The notes under the pieces: model-generated
What the model was told of the DNA's origin: nothing
Database searches by the model: none
The model's input: the letters and a program-made list of their open reading frames with translations, nothing else
Shown here: positions 7,954 through 16,646 of the stretch, piece by piece
Layout: the number at the start of each line of letters is the position of its first letter
Position numbering within the stretch: the stretch's first letter is position 1
Source of the DNA: Rhodococcus spongiicola
Lineage (GTDB): Bacteria > Actinomycetota > Actinomycetes > Mycobacteriales > Mycobacteriaceae
Assembly: GCF_004011835.1 (NCBI RefSeq)
Contig: NZ_RKLN01000007.1
Location: forward strand, 185,161 to 249,160
Length of the DNA stretch: 64,000 nt
Direction: 5' to 3'
Position numbers and translations under genes: made by a program

Positions 7954-8075
7954 GGTGTTCAGGTGCATTCCCTTGGCGTGCTGGGGGGGTGGCTCGAGCA
8001 GAATAGTCGGGCGACCGTACTGCCGGACCAGTGGAGCCGCGGTCCGGCTCCTCGGCAAGCCGAAAGTGCCCACAT

Positions 8076-8222
8076 CGTGAGCCCAGTCGACGCGCTCCTC
8101 CAGGTCATGGAGGGGTGTCAATGCTGAGGCGATGTTCGTCCGCTCCCCATCAGTCAGGAGTCGGTGAGATCGCGGACCTTGGAATATCGCTGGCGCACAG
8201 CGGGTGCCGGGTCCGCCTCGTA
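8076..8222. repeat. Direct repeat, right copy (degraded MDR end plus xylB 3' end)
   Basis: The left part (8076-8150) is a decayed copy of the oxidoreductase 3' end: VDALLQVMEG then, after a frame change, NAEAMFVRS matches VDAFLQLMRGANVGKMLVRV. The right part is the real 3' end of xylB. Together they mirror 7288-7432. Confidence 0.7.
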
Positions 8223-9548
8223 CCGCTCGGCAGGTGTCCGGCCCCAGTCGGGCGGTTCCACGGCACCGGCGAGTGCCCAGGCGGCCTGCCGAGCGGCGCC
8301 GATGGCGACATACTCCGCAGGCCTCGGCACCAGAACCGGTGCCCCGAACACAGTGGGAGCCAGTTCGCACAGTGCTCGCGACCGAGCGCCGCCACCGACC
8401 AGGAGTATGCGCCGCACCGTCACTCTCTGGGCAGCCAGGTGGTCGATGCCTTCCGCGAGCCCACACAGCAGCCCCTCGATCGCGGCGTGGGCGAAGTGCG
8501 CGGGTGTCGAGTTGGCGAGGCGCAGTCCGTGGACCGACGCTGTGGCGCGAGGGCGATTGGGAGTGCGTTCGCCCTCGAAGTACGGCACCATCACCAAACC
8601 GTCACTGCCGCAGGGCGCAGAGAGTGCCAGCCGCGATAACTCGTCGTGATCGACACCCAACAACGACGCCGTCGCGTCCAGTACGCGGGCAGCGTTCAGG
8701 GTACATACGAGTGGCAGTTGATGCCCGGTGGCGTCGGCGAAGCCCGCGACGAACCCTCCGGGATCGTTCGCGGGTATGGCCGACACCGCTGACACGACAC
8801 CCGACGTTCCCACCGACACGACGACGTCACCCTCCCTGGCATCGAGAGCGAGTGCGGCGGCTGCGTTGTCGCCGGTGCCTGGGCCCAGTACCGCACCGGA
8901 GCGGGTTTCTCCGATCTGCTCGGCGGGTCCAGCCACGCGCGGCAGCTGAACCGTGCGCCCTCTCAACGCAGGTGACAGCAGATCGCGACGGTATGAATCC
9001 GTTGCGGCAGAGAAGTATCCGGAACCACTGGCATCGCCGCGATCCGTGGACAATGTGCTCGGATCCTGGCCGCCCGCAAGTTGCCAACCGAGCCAGTCGT
9101 GGGGCAAGCACACTGCGGCTGTCCGGTCGGCGTTCCGCGGTTCGAAATCGGCAAGCCAGCGCAGTTTGCTGACCGTGATCGCTGCAACTGGCACGACGCC
9201 GACTGCATCCGCCCACGATCCGGCTCCGCCGAGGTCGTCGACCAACTCCGCTGCAGCGTCGGCGGAACGAGTGTCGTTCCACAACAATGCCGGACGGACG
9301 ACGGACGATGCGTCGTCGAGACACACCATTCCGTGTTGTTGTGCTGCGACGGACACTGCGGCGACATCGTCCAATCCGCCGGCCGTGGCCATCGCGGCGT
9401 CGAGAGCTTTCGCCCATTCCTGCGGTGCGACCGCGGTGTCATCCGGATGCGGCGCCCGACCCTCACGGACTGTTTCGCCGGTGTCGGACTCGCAGACGAT
9501 CACCTTGCACGACTGCGTCGACGAGTCGATGCCCGCGACGAGGGTCAT
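8154..9548 (-). CDS. xylB: Xylulokinase (FGGY carbohydrate kinase)
   Basis: A 464-residue sugar kinase that phosphorylates D-xylulose with ATP, feeding the pentose phosphate pathway. The N-terminal [11 protein letters not shown] is the phosphate-1 motif of the FGGY/actin-like ATPase fold; [11 protein letters not shown] near the middle and [15 protein letters not shown] near the C-terminus are the second phosphate and adenosine motifs; [13 protein letters not shown] and [11 protein letters not shown] are typical of xylulokinases. Length is slightly short for the family but all motifs are present. It lies 121 bp downstream of a polyol dehydrogenase on the same strand, which together would convert arabitol, xylitol or sorbitol-type polyols to a phosphorylated ketose. 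Fragments of a second, diverged copy lie at 5.5 and 7.4 kb. Confidence 0.9.
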   Translation of the reverse strand: MTLVAGIDSSTQSCKVIVCESDTGETVREGRAPHPDDTAVAPQEWAKALDAAMATAGGLDDVAAVSVAAQQHGMVCLDDASSVVRPALLWNDTRSADAAAELVDDLGGAGSWADAVGVVPVAAITVSKLRWLADFEPRNADRTAAVCLPHDWLGWQLAGGQDPSTLSTDRGDASGSGYFSAATDSYRRDLLSPALRGRTVQLPRVAGPAEQIGETRSGAVLGPGTGDNAAAALALDAREGDVVVSVGTSGVVSAVSAIPANDPGGFVAGFADATGHQLPLVCTLNAARVLDATASLLGVDHDELSRLALSAPCGSDGLVMVPYFEGERTPNRPRATASVHGLRLANSTPAHFAHAAIEGLLCGLAEGIDHLAAQRVTVRRILLVGGGARSRALCELAPTVFGAPVLVPRPAEYVAIGAARQAAWALAGAVEPPDWGRTPAERYEADPAPAVRQRYSKVRDLTDS

Positions 9549-9669
9549 CGTGAACCAGTCAGTGGGTCGAGCGCTTCACCAGTGGGGAAGATCGGGGCCC
9601 GGTCGCGCCACGGCACGGCGCCGTCCGAACTTCGGCACTGTCTCGGAGTTGGGTGGCACCGGCGTGTTC

Positions 9670-10713
9670 TCATTCCTGTACGCGAACGACGGCCTTGAGA
9701 CTGCCGGGTATCCGATCTGCGTTCAGTGCTTGCTCCGCTTCGGCGAGCGGAAATCGTTTGGTGACCATGGAATCGAGGTCGACCCGCCCGGACCGTTCGA
9801 GGGAGATCGCCGCCTGCCAGGTGTTGGCGTAGCGGAATACCCCGGTCAGTAACAACTCCCGGTGCTGGATTATATGGACCGGCAGCGTCATTTCGTCGGC
9901 GCCCATGCCGACAAGCACGACTGTGCCTGCGGGCCGAACGGCCTCGATACCAGCCGCTACGGCGCTGGGGGCGCCGGAAGCGTCGATGAAGGCGTCCACG
10001 TGGAGTCCGGTGACATCCTGCTCGCGCGGATCCAGGACGGCAGTGGCTCCGAACTCGGTTGCCATCTCACGTCGCCTGGGTTCGAGATCCGAGACGATGA
10101 CTTCGGTGGCCCCGAACGCGAGGGCGGATTGCAATGTGGCGATGCCGATCGGTCCCGCACCCGCGACGAGAACGCGGGAACCGGCCGTTACTCGGGCCTT
10201 CCTGTTGGCGGCGATCGCCACCGACAAGGGCTCGCACAGAGCTGCGGCGTCGTCGGACATGTCGTCCGGGATTGCATGCGCGAATCCCGACCCGATGGTC
10301 ACGTACTCGGCCAACGCCCCGTCGAACGGTGGCGCCGCAAAAAACTGCATGTGCGGGCACAGGTGGTAGAGACCTCGCCGGGATTCCTCGCTCGAAGGGT
10401 CAGGACGCTGCGGCTCGATGGACACCCTTTGCCCGATTCTGTGCGAGGCCACGTCGGCGCCGACCGCGACGATGGTGCCCGACGATTCATGGCCCAGTAC
10501 GAGGGGCCGATCGACAACGAAGTCGCCTATGCGGCCCTCGCGGTAGAAGTGGGTGTCGGACCCGCAGATGCCCACCGATGCCACTTTCACCAAGACATCG
10601 CCGGGACCTGGGCTCGGGACCTCGCGTTCCTCCATCTCGATTCGACCGGGCTCGACGAGCACGCTCGCCCGCATCTTCGCGGGTATATTCGGCGGAATTG
10701 TTGCGGGGGTCAC
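9670..10713 (-). CDS. Zinc-dependent polyol (xylitol/sorbitol-type) dehydrogenase
   Basis: A 347-residue medium-chain alcohol dehydrogenase that would oxidise a sugar alcohol to a ketose with NAD+. Catalytic zinc ligands are visible: C50 in GICGSD and H75-E76 in LGHES. The Rossmann motif is GAGPIGIATLQSA. The structural-zinc loop, normally with four Cys, is reduced to PDPSSEESRRGLYHLCP, so that site is probably absent, as in many sorbitol dehydrogenases. I kept the GTG start at 10713; an internal ATG 13 codons in is possible. It is probably co-transcribed with xylB. No dedicated sugar transporter or regulator is next to it. Confidence 0.88.
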   Translation of the reverse strand: MTPATIPPNIPAKMRASVLVEPGRIEMEEREVPSPGPGDVLVKVASVGICGSDTHFYREGRIGDFVVDRPLVLGHESSGTIVAVGADVASHRIGQRVSIEPQRPDPSSEESRRGLYHLCPHMQFFAAPPFDGALAEYVTIGSGFAHAIPDDMSDDAAALCEPLSVAIAANRKARVTAGSRVLVAGAGPIGIATLQSALAFGATEVIVSDLEPRRREMATEFGATAVLDPREQDVTGLHVDAFIDASGAPSAVAAGIEAVRPAGTVVLVGMGADEMTLPVHIIQHRELLLTGVFRYANTWQAAISLERSGRVDLDSMVTKRFPLAEAEQALNADRIPGSLKAVVRVQE

Positions 10714-10783
10714 AGGCCGATGCTAGCTCCGCCGAGCGGATGATCGCATTGTCGAACTGACCTGCTGGGAGCGGGAGTCGATC

Positions 10784-10860
10784 TGGTGCCCTCGGTGAGA
10801 CTCGAACTCACACTGTACGGGTTTTGAATCCGTTTCCTCTGCCAATTGGGATACGAGGGC
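10784..10860 (-). tRNA. tRNA with Leu anticodon CAA, short variable loop, encoded CCA
   Basis: The minus strand folds into a cloverleaf: acceptor GCCCTCG/CGAGGGC, D-arm around AATTGGCAGA, anticodon stem ACGGA/CCCGT with loop TTCAAAA (anticodon CAA at positions 34-36), five-base variable loop ACAGT, T-arm GTGAG-TTCGAGT-CTCAC, then A and encoded CCA. Anticodon CAA reads the UUG leucine codon, but standard bacterial leucine tRNAs have a long variable arm; this one is type I, and the anticodon stem has an A-C mismatch at 31-39. A TAGAGT -10 box lies at 10878-10873. It sits directly upstream of pdtaR on the opposite strand. Confidence 0.85.
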
Positions 10861-10967
10861 GTGCGGGTAAACACTCTAGAAGATCACGAGGCGCAGTCAA
10901 AACCACCGGTACTCTCAAAGCGTTCGCGCCCCGTTCGGCGGGCGCCGACTCGAGGAGTGATGTGACC

Positions 10968-11588
10968 ATGAACGCGACCCCCGCGCAGGGGACGGAACCC
11001 AAGTCGCGGCGCGTGGTGGTGGCGGAGGACGAGGCACTCATACGGTTGGACCTTGTCGAGATGCTCCGCGAGGAAGGCTACGACGTCGTCGGTGAGGCCG
11101 GCGACGGCCAGCGCGCCGTCGAGTTGGCGGAGGAGTTGCGTCCGGACCTGGTGATCATGGACGTCAAGATGCCGCGCCGCGACGGGATCGACGCAGCTTC
11201 CGAGATCGCTGCGAAAAGGATTGCGCCCGTAGTGATCCTGACTGCGTTCAGTCAGCGTGATCTGGTCGAACGGGCTCGTGACGCGGGGGCGATGGCGTAC
11301 CTCGTCAAGCCGTTCTCCAAGGCAGACCTGGTGCCGGCGGTGGAACTGGCGGCGAGTCGGTTCACGGAGATCGCGTTGCTCGAACGGGAGGTTGCCAGCC
11401 TCTCCTCGCGGCTCGAGACTCGCAAGGTCATCGAGCGGGCCAAGGGCATGCTCATGCGGTCGCAGGGGCTGAGCGAGCCCGAGGCGTTCAAGTGGATCCA
11501 ACGGGCCGCGATGGATCGGCGGACGACCATGAAGGCCGTCGCCGAGGTCGTCCTCGACACCCTGGGTGGCGGCAGCACGGGCGAGTGA
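10968..11588 (+). CDS. pdtaR: ANTAR-domain response regulator PdtaR
   Basis: A 206-residue two-domain regulator. The N-terminal receiver has acidic residues VAEDEALIR, phospho-acceptor D65 in IMDVKMPRRDG, T in LTAFSQ and K in YLVKPFSK. The C-terminal ANTAR domain (about 135-195) has the RKVIERAKGMLM and MDRRTTMKAVAEVVL helices that bind paired RNA hexaloops and stop transcription termination. This is the orthologue of Rv1626, partner of the PdtaS histidine kinase, which is not in the window. ATG 10968 is preceded by GAGGAG. The polA gene follows 79 bp downstream. Confidence 0.94.
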   Translation: MNATPAQGTEPKSRRVVVAEDEALIRLDLVEMLREEGYDVVGEAGDGQRAVELAEELRPDLVIMDVKMPRRDGIDAASEIAAKRIAPVVILTAFSQRDLVERARDAGAMAYLVKPFSKADLVPAVELAASRFTEIALLEREVASLSSRLETRKVIERAKGMLMRSQGLSEPEAFKWIQRAAMDRRTTMKAVAEVVLDTLGGGSTGE

Positions 11589-11636
11589 GCGTGCATCGGC
11601 CTTTCGAGGGCCGACGCGCGGGGAGCAAGGACGTAT

Positions 11637-11659
11637 CTGTCGGGCCGGCTCCCTAGACT
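11637..11659 (+). promoter_or_regulatory. polA promoter with a DNA-damage-type motif (weak match)
   Basis: CTGTCGGGC-N8-TAGACT sits eight bases before the GTG of polA. It matches the actinobacterial LexA-independent damage promoter TTGTCRGTG-N8-TAnnnT at seven of nine upstream positions, with the exact eight-base spacing and a good -10 box. Confidence 0.45.
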
Positions 11660-11667
11660 GGACAACC

Positions 11668-14406
11668 GTGAGCCCCGCAACCACCTCCTCGTCCACCGCC
11701 CCCGCGACCGCCGACGTGTCCGGCGCCGACCGGCCGACGCTGCTGCTCCTGGACGGGCATTCGCTCGCGTACCGAGCGTTCTACGCCCTCCCGGCGGAGA
11801 ACTTCAAGACGCACAGCGGGCAGACGACCAACGCGGTCTACGGGTTCACGTCGATGCTGATCAACCTGCTGCGCGACGAGGGGCCGACGCACATTGCGGC
11901 GGCGTTCGACGTCTCCCGGCAGACATTCCGCGCCGAGGCCTACCCCGAGTACAAGGCCAACCGCAACAAGACCCCGGACGAGTTCAAGGGGCAGGTCGAG
12001 ATCACCAAGGACGTCCTCGGGGCCATGGGCATACCGGTGATGGCGATCGAGGGTTACGAGGCCGACGACATCATCGCCACGCTCACCACCCAGGCCACCG
12101 CCGGCGGCTATCGCGTGCTCGTCGTGACCGGAGACCGGGATTCGCTGCAGCTCGTCAGCGACGACGTCACCGTGCTGTACCCGCGCAAGGGCGTCTCCGA
12201 CCTCACCCGGTTCACTCCAGAGGCGGTCGAGGCCAAGTACGGGCTCACCCCACAGCAGTACCCCGACTATGCCGCTCTGCGCGGCGACCCGAGCGACAAC
12301 CTGCCCGGCATTCCCGGTGTCGGCGAGAAGACCGCCGCCAAGTGGATCCGCGAGTACGGCTCGCTCGAGAACCTCGTCGACGGTATCGACAAAGTGCGCG
12401 GCAAGGTCGGTGACGCGCTGCGCGCCAACCTGAACAGCGTCGTACTCAACCGACAGCTCACCGAGATGGTGCGCGATGTCCCGGTGCCGTACACGCCGGA
12501 CCAGTTGGCCTTGGCGCCGTGGGACCGCGAACGCATCCACGCACTGTTCGACGACCTCGAGTTCAAGGTGCTGCGGGACCGGCTGTTCGCGACGCTCAGC
12601 TCCGCCGAACCGGAGGCCGAGGAGGGTTTCGAGGTCCGCGGACGGGCGCTGGCACCCGGTGAGGTCGCGGAGTGGATCGCCGCGCACGCCTCGACGGGGG
12701 AGCGGCACGGTCTGTCGGTCGTCGGCACCGGTGCGCCGTACGGTGGCGACGTCACTGCCGTCGCGATCGCAGCGTCCGACGGGGTAGGCGCGTACATCAG
12801 CACCACCACGGTGACTCCGGACGACGAGGCCGCGCTCGTGGCGTGGTTTGCCGACCCGCAGCAACCCAAGGCGCTGCACGAGGCCAAGCGGGCGATGCAT
12901 GCGCTGTGGGGACGCGGGTGGACACTCGAGGGCCTCACCAGTGACACCGCGCTCGCGGCGTACCTCGTGCGCCCGGGGCAGCGCAGCTTCAATCTCGACG
13001 ACTTGTCGTTGCGCTACCTCAAGCGGGAGCTGCGCGCGGAAGAGTCTGGGCAGCAACAACTGTCGCTGCTCGATGAGGAGGATGCCGCAGATGCGCAGGC
13101 AGCCGAAGGCGAAATCCTGCGTGCCCAGGCGGTGCTCGACCTCGCCGCTGCCCTCGACACGGAACTCGGCGACATCGCTGCCACTGGTCTCCTCGCTGAC
13201 ATGGAGCTGCCGCTGCTGGCGGTGCTGGCACGGCTCGAGGCGACGGGTATCGCGGTCGACACCAGCCACCTGAGCGATCTGCAGTCGACGTTTGCAGCCC
13301 GGGTCACCGACGCAGCGGATCGCGCGTACGAGGTGATCGGCAAGCAGATCAACCTCGGCTCGCCCAAGCAGCTGCAGGTGGTGCTGTTCGACGAACTCGA
13401 CATGCCCAAGACCAAGAAGACGAAGACCGGGTACACCACCGACGCCGACGCGCTGCAGTCGTTGTTCGAGAAGACGCAGCACCCGTTCCTCGAGCATCTG
13501 CTCGCGCACCGCGACGCGACGCGCCTCAAGGTCACCGTCGACGGCCTGCTCAAGACGGTCGCCGACGACAACCGGATCCACACCACGTTCAATCAGACCG
13601 TGGCGGCGACGGGCCGGCTGTCGTCGACAGAGCCGAACCTGCAGAACATCCCGGTGCGCACCGACGCGGGCCGGCAGATCCGCGACGGCTTCGTCGTCGG
13701 AGAGGGCTACGAGACCCTCCTCACCGCGGATTACAGTCAGATCGAGATGCGCATCATGGCGCACCTCTCACGTGACGAAGGCCTGATCGAAGCGTTCAAC
13801 ACCGGCGAGGATCTACACAGCTTCGTTGGCTCACGCGCATTCGGGGTGCCGATCGAGGAGGTGACGCCTGAACTGCGCCGCCGGGTCAAGGCGATGTCGT
13901 ACGGTCTGGCCTACGGTCTCAGTGCGTTCGGACTCGCCGCTCAGCTCAAGATCTCCACCGAAGAGGCTCGTGAGCAGATGGACGCGTACTTCGCCCGTTT
14001 CGGTGGCGTCCGCGACTACTTGCGCGAGGTTGTCGAACGCGCACGCAAGGTCGGGTACACGGAGACACTGTTCGGTCGCCGGCGCTACCTGCCCGACCTC
14101 AACAGCGACAACCGGCAGCGCCGGGAGGTCGCCGAGCGGGCCGCACTCAACGCGCCCATCCAGGGCACGGCCGCCGACATCATCAAGGTCGCGATGATCG
14201 ACGTTCAGCGGGCACTGCGCCAGGCGGAGCTCGAGTCGCGGATGCTCTTGCAGGTCCACGACGAGTTGGTACTCGAGGTCGCCGCCGGTGAGCGTGACCA
14301 GGTGGAGCAGTTGGTGCTGGACAAGATGTCGTCCGCTATCGAGTTGTCCGTGCCGCTGGAGGTGTCCATCGGCACCGGACGCAGCTGGGACGCCGCCGCA
14401 CACTGA
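11668..14406 (+). CDS. polA: DNA polymerase I
   Basis: A 912-residue repair and Okazaki-fragment polymerase. The N-terminal 5'-nuclease domain (about 20-310) carries LLLDGHSLAYRAFYAL, GYEADDIIATL and VTGDRDSLQLV. The middle domain has the fold length of a 3'-5' exonuclease but lacks the DxE motif that binds catalytic metal, so proofreading is probably absent, as in mycobacterial PolA. The polymerase domain has motif A DYSQIEMRIMAHLSRDE, motif B RRRVKAMSYGLAYGLSAFG and motif C LQVHDELVLEV. I chose GTG 11668 because upstream frame has no family similarity; similarity begins at PTLLLLDGHS. Confidence 0.96.
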   Translation: MSPATTSSSTAPATADVSGADRPTLLLLDGHSLAYRAFYALPAENFKTHSGQTTNAVYGFTSMLINLLRDEGPTHIAAAFDVSRQTFRAEAYPEYKANRNKTPDEFKGQVEITKDVLGAMGIPVMAIEGYEADDIIATLTTQATAGGYRVLVVTGDRDSLQLVSDDVTVLYPRKGVSDLTRFTPEAVEAKYGLTPQQYPDYAALRGDPSDNLPGIPGVGEKTAAKWIREYGSLENLVDGIDKVRGKVGDALRANLNSVVLNRQLTEMVRDVPVPYTPDQLALAPWDRERIHALFDDLEFKVLRDRLFATLSSAEPEAEEGFEVRGRALAPGEVAEWIAAHASTGERHGLSVVGTGAPYGGDVTAVAIAASDGVGAYISTTTVTPDDEAALVAWFADPQQPKALHEAKRAMHALWGRGWTLEGLTSDTALAAYLVRPGQRSFNLDDLSLRYLKRELRAEESGQQQLSLLDEEDAADAQAAEGEILRAQAVLDLAAALDTELGDIAATGLLADMELPLLAVLARLEATGIAVDTSHLSDLQSTFAARVTDAADRAYEVIGKQINLGSPKQLQVVLFDELDMPKTKKTKTGYTTDADALQSLFEKTQHPFLEHLLAHRDATRLKVTVDGLLKTVADDNRIHTTFNQTVAATGRLSSTEPNLQNIPVRTDAGRQIRDGFVVGEGYETLLTADYSQIEMRIMAHLSRDEGLIEAFNTGEDLHSFVGSRAFGVPIEEVTPELRRRVKAMSYGLAYGLSAFGLAAQLKISTEEAREQMDAYFARFGGVRDYLREVVERARKVGYTETLFGRRRYLPDLNSDNRQRREVAERAALNAPIQGTAADIIKVAMIDVQRALRQAELESRMLLQVHDELVLEVAAGERDQVEQLVLDKMSSAIELSVPLEVSIGTGRSWDAAAH

Positions 14407-14465
14407 CGTGCGCGGGGCGTCCCAGTGGGTAGTGCCGCAGGGGGTGGTGCTACGTGAGCGGTTGC

Positions 14466-14834
14466 TCAGCTACCGGACGGCGCCTGAGCGATCTGCTTGC
14501 GAACCTCGTCCATGTCGAGGGCCTTGACCTGACCGATCAGGTCCTCCAGGGCGGCGGGCGGTAGCGCGCCGGCCTGGTTGAACACGAGAACACCCTCGCG
14601 GAACGCCATGATCGTCGGAATCGATCGGATGCCGGCACTGGCCGCGAGCTCCTGCTCGGCTTCGGTGTCGACCTTGCCGTGGACGACGTCGGTGTGCTTG
14701 CCCGAGGATGACTCGAACGTCGGGGCGAAGGAGCGACACGGGCCGCACCAGGATGCCCAGAAGTCGACAAGCACAATGTCGTGGTCTTCGATGGTCTGCT
14801 TGAAGTTCTGCTGGGTCAGGGTCTGGGTAGCCAC
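14466..14834 (-). CDS. trxA: Thioredoxin
   Basis: A 122-residue thioredoxin with the active site WCGPC in VDFWASWCGPCRSFAPTF and the cis-proline segment IRSIPTIMAF. It reduces protein disulfides in the cytoplasm. GTG 14834 is preceded by AAAGGA at a suitable distance; the small tail after the fold (MDEVRKQIAQAPSGS) is a short extension. The gene is convergent with polA (60 bp between stops), and no thioredoxin reductase lies nearby. The Ser-Phe after the active site (CRSFAP) resembles actinobacterial TrxA rather than TrxC. Confidence 0.93.
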   Translation of the reverse strand: MATQTLTQQNFKQTIEDHDIVLVDFWASWCGPCRSFAPTFESSSGKHTDVVHGKVDTEAEQELAASAGIRSIPTIMAFREGVLVFNQAGALPPAALEDLIGQVKALDMDEVRKQIAQAPSGS

Positions 14835-14962
14835 AAGGGTCCTTTCTGTGCATCCGATCGGACGCGGTCGGCCGCGAGTCGGTCGGACGTCTGGTCGGTT
14901 GGCCATTGCAACGTTCCCATACGCGAATCTCTTCCCCAGGCCCGTCTCGGGAGGACTTCGGG

Positions 14963-15490
14963 TTACGGGCATCGGGTGATCCGCCACTCCCGCTTGGCGT
15001 CCGAATCCCAGCGTCGGACGCCATCGGAGGTGCCGACCACGTCGCGGTTGCCGGCGCGAGTCACCACCACCGCGGTGCCGAGATCGCTTGCCTGGATCCG
15101 CCGGGACAGCGTCACGTGGGGCGTCCACTCGCCCGGCATGATGTGCGGGGGAACACCCTCGCAATCCATCATCAGCTCGTAGACGATGCGCTGGAGCGTC
15201 AACAGCTCGGTGGTGGGTACGACCAGTCGGGCCAGGGTGAGGCGGCGGCCGCCGAACACGACTACGCCGCCCAAGCGGATCGGCAGCGGCCCGCACGGAA
15301 GCTCCCGTTCGAGCGCGTCCTCGACATCGGGCGGAATGTGACTGGCGACCCCGAGTGTGACGTGCGGCCGGTTGGACTCGGCCGTGATGCGATCCTGGCT
15401 GGGCAGGCGCGCCTTCGACAGCCGACGCCACTCGGCTCGTACGGTCGCGTCGACATCACTGTCGAGCAGCAACTCCACGGACTGGACCAT
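14963..15490 (-). CDS. 2H phosphoesterase (2'-5' RNA ligase-like)
   Basis: A 175-residue protein with the two HxT motifs of the 2H phosphoesterase superfamily: RPHVTL near residue 45 and TPHVTL near residue 128. Members hydrolyse or ligate cyclic and 2'-5' phosphate bonds in RNA or nucleotides; the substrate cannot be read here. I chose ATG 15490 (MVQSVELLL) because the fold starts there; longer upstream frame is antisense to the neighbour. Its start codon is only 19 bases from that of the divergent dehydrogenase, and both overlap an inverted repeat. Confidence 0.85.
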   Translation of the reverse strand: MVQSVELLLDSDVDATVRAEWRRLSKARLPSQDRITAESNRPHVTLGVASHIPPDVEDALERELPCGPLPIRLGGVVVFGGRRLTLARLVVPTTELLTLQRIVYELMMDCEGVPPHIMPGEWTPHVTLSRRIQASDLGTAVVVTRAGNRDVVGTSDGVRRWDSDAKREWRITRCP

Positions 15491-15508
15491 CGTCAGCAAT
15501 GATGGTCC
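15484..15508. promoter_or_regulatory. Inverted repeat bridging two divergent start codons
   Basis: GGACCATC-N9-GATGGTCC has perfect eight-base arms and sits exactly between the divergent 2H phosphoesterase and dehydrogenase starts. One arm contains the ATG of the former. It could be an operator controlling both genes or a hairpin at both translation starts. Confidence 0.5.
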
Positions 15509-15509
15509 G

Positions 15510-16607
15510 ATGGGGAGCGCGAGTACAGGAAATTTGGAGAATCCACGGATCGGCCTGCTGCTTGGTGACGGGATCGGCCGCGAAATCGTGCCGGCTGCGC
15601 GGGACGTCGTCGATGCCGCGGTTGCGGCGGTGGGGTTGCCGGACGTCGAGTGGGTGCCGCTCCCCATCGGGTTCGAGGCGATCTCCACCTACGGCACTCC
15701 TACGCCCGAGCACACGCTTGTTGCACTCGCCGAACTCGATTCGTGGATCCTCGGCCCGCACGACAGCGCCGCGTATCCCGAGCCCTTCCAGATGCAGCTC
15801 ACTCCGGGCGGAATGATCCGCAAGCGCTTCGACCTCTACGCGAACATCAGGCCGGCGCGCGCTCTGTCGGGGACGCAGGCCGTGTCACCACGAATGGATC
15901 TGGTCATCGTTCGGGAGAACACCGAGGGCTTCTATGCGGACCGCAACATGTTCGTCGGCAGCGGCGAATTCATGCCGACTCCGGACGTCGCCATGGCGGT
16001 GGGGGTCGTGACCCGGCAGGCGTGCGAACGCATCGCTCGTGCCGCGTTCGACCTCGCGCGCCGTCGACGCAAGCGGGTGACGGTTGTGCACAAGGCCAAC
16101 GTGCTCTCGACGACCACCGGACTGTTCCGCGACGTGTGCCGTGAGGTCGGTCAGAACTATCCCGACATCGCTGTCGACGACGAGCACGTTGACGCCATGG
16201 CCGCGTACTTGGTCCGTCGCGGCGAGGACTACGACGTGATCGTCACCGAAAACATGTTCGGCGACATCCTCTCCGACCTCGCCGGCGAACTGTCCGGCTC
16301 GCTCGGAATGGCTGCATCCATCAACGCGTCAGAAACGAAGGCGATGGCTCAGGCCGCGCATGGGGCGGCGCCCGACATCTCCGGCCGTAATCGTGCCAAC
16401 CCGACAGCGCTGATCATGTCGTCGGCGATGCTCCTCGAATGGCTCGGTGCGGCCCGCCAAGAGGCCGGGCTCGGTGCCGCGGCAGCGCGGATCCGCAGCG
16501 CGGTGGAACGGACGGTCGAAGCCGGCGTCGCCACTGCCGACCTTGGCGGGCTGGCGTCGACGGGTGAGTTCACCGAGTCGGTGATCGCCCGGGTGTTCCG
16601 GCGATGA
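15510..16607 (+). CDS. Isocitrate/isopropylmalate/tartrate-type dehydrogenase
   Basis: A 365-residue beta-decarboxylating dehydrogenase. Family motifs: LLGDGIGREIVPAA at the N-terminus, RENTEGFYADR with the conserved Tyr, VVHKANVLSTTTGLF with the catalytic Lys, and VIVTENMFGDILSDLAGELSG with the metal-binding Asp residues. It oxidises a 2-hydroxy-3-carboxy acid with NAD(P)+. Because the substrate loop (PHDSAAYPEPFQMQLTPGG) differs from ordinary LeuB and Icd, it is likely a paralogue acting on tartrate, homoisocitrate or a related acid. No leucine genes are adjacent. Start ATG 15510 gives a short tail before the fold. Confidence 0.85.
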   Translation: MGSASTGNLENPRIGLLLGDGIGREIVPAARDVVDAAVAAVGLPDVEWVPLPIGFEAISTYGTPTPEHTLVALAELDSWILGPHDSAAYPEPFQMQLTPGGMIRKRFDLYANIRPARALSGTQAVSPRMDLVIVRENTEGFYADRNMFVGSGEFMPTPDVAMAVGVVTRQACERIARAAFDLARRRRKRVTVVHKANVLSTTTGLFRDVCREVGQNYPDIAVDDEHVDAMAAYLVRRGEDYDVIVTENMFGDILSDLAGELSGSLGMAASINASETKAMAQAAHGAAPDISGRNRANPTALIMSSAMLLEWLGAARQEAGLGAAAARIRSAVERTVEAGVATADLGGLASTGEFTESVIARVFRR

Positions 16608-16614
16608 ACCCGTG

Positions 16615-16646
16615 TGAACGAACACCCAGCTGAATGAACACCCAGA
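16615..16646. repeat. Two tandem 16-bp repeats after the dehydrogenase stop
   Basis: TGAACGAACACCCAGC is followed directly by TGAATGAACACCCAGA, identical at 14 of 16 positions. The repeats begin eight bases after the stop codon and each starts with TGA. They resemble in size and placement the other 3'-end repeats at 30.9 and 37.9 kb. Confidence 0.7.

Noticed and set aside
7411..8127. 238-codon plus-strand frame opposite the 163-aa gene
   Set aside because: Antisense reading; only its last residues resemble a protein, and that is the decayed MDR 3' end already described.
11653..13764. 703-codon open frame antisense to polA
   Set aside because: It is a shadow produced by strong GC bias at third positions of polA; the translation is low-complexity (Arg, Gly, Val, Gln rich) with no motif, while polA has all family motifs.
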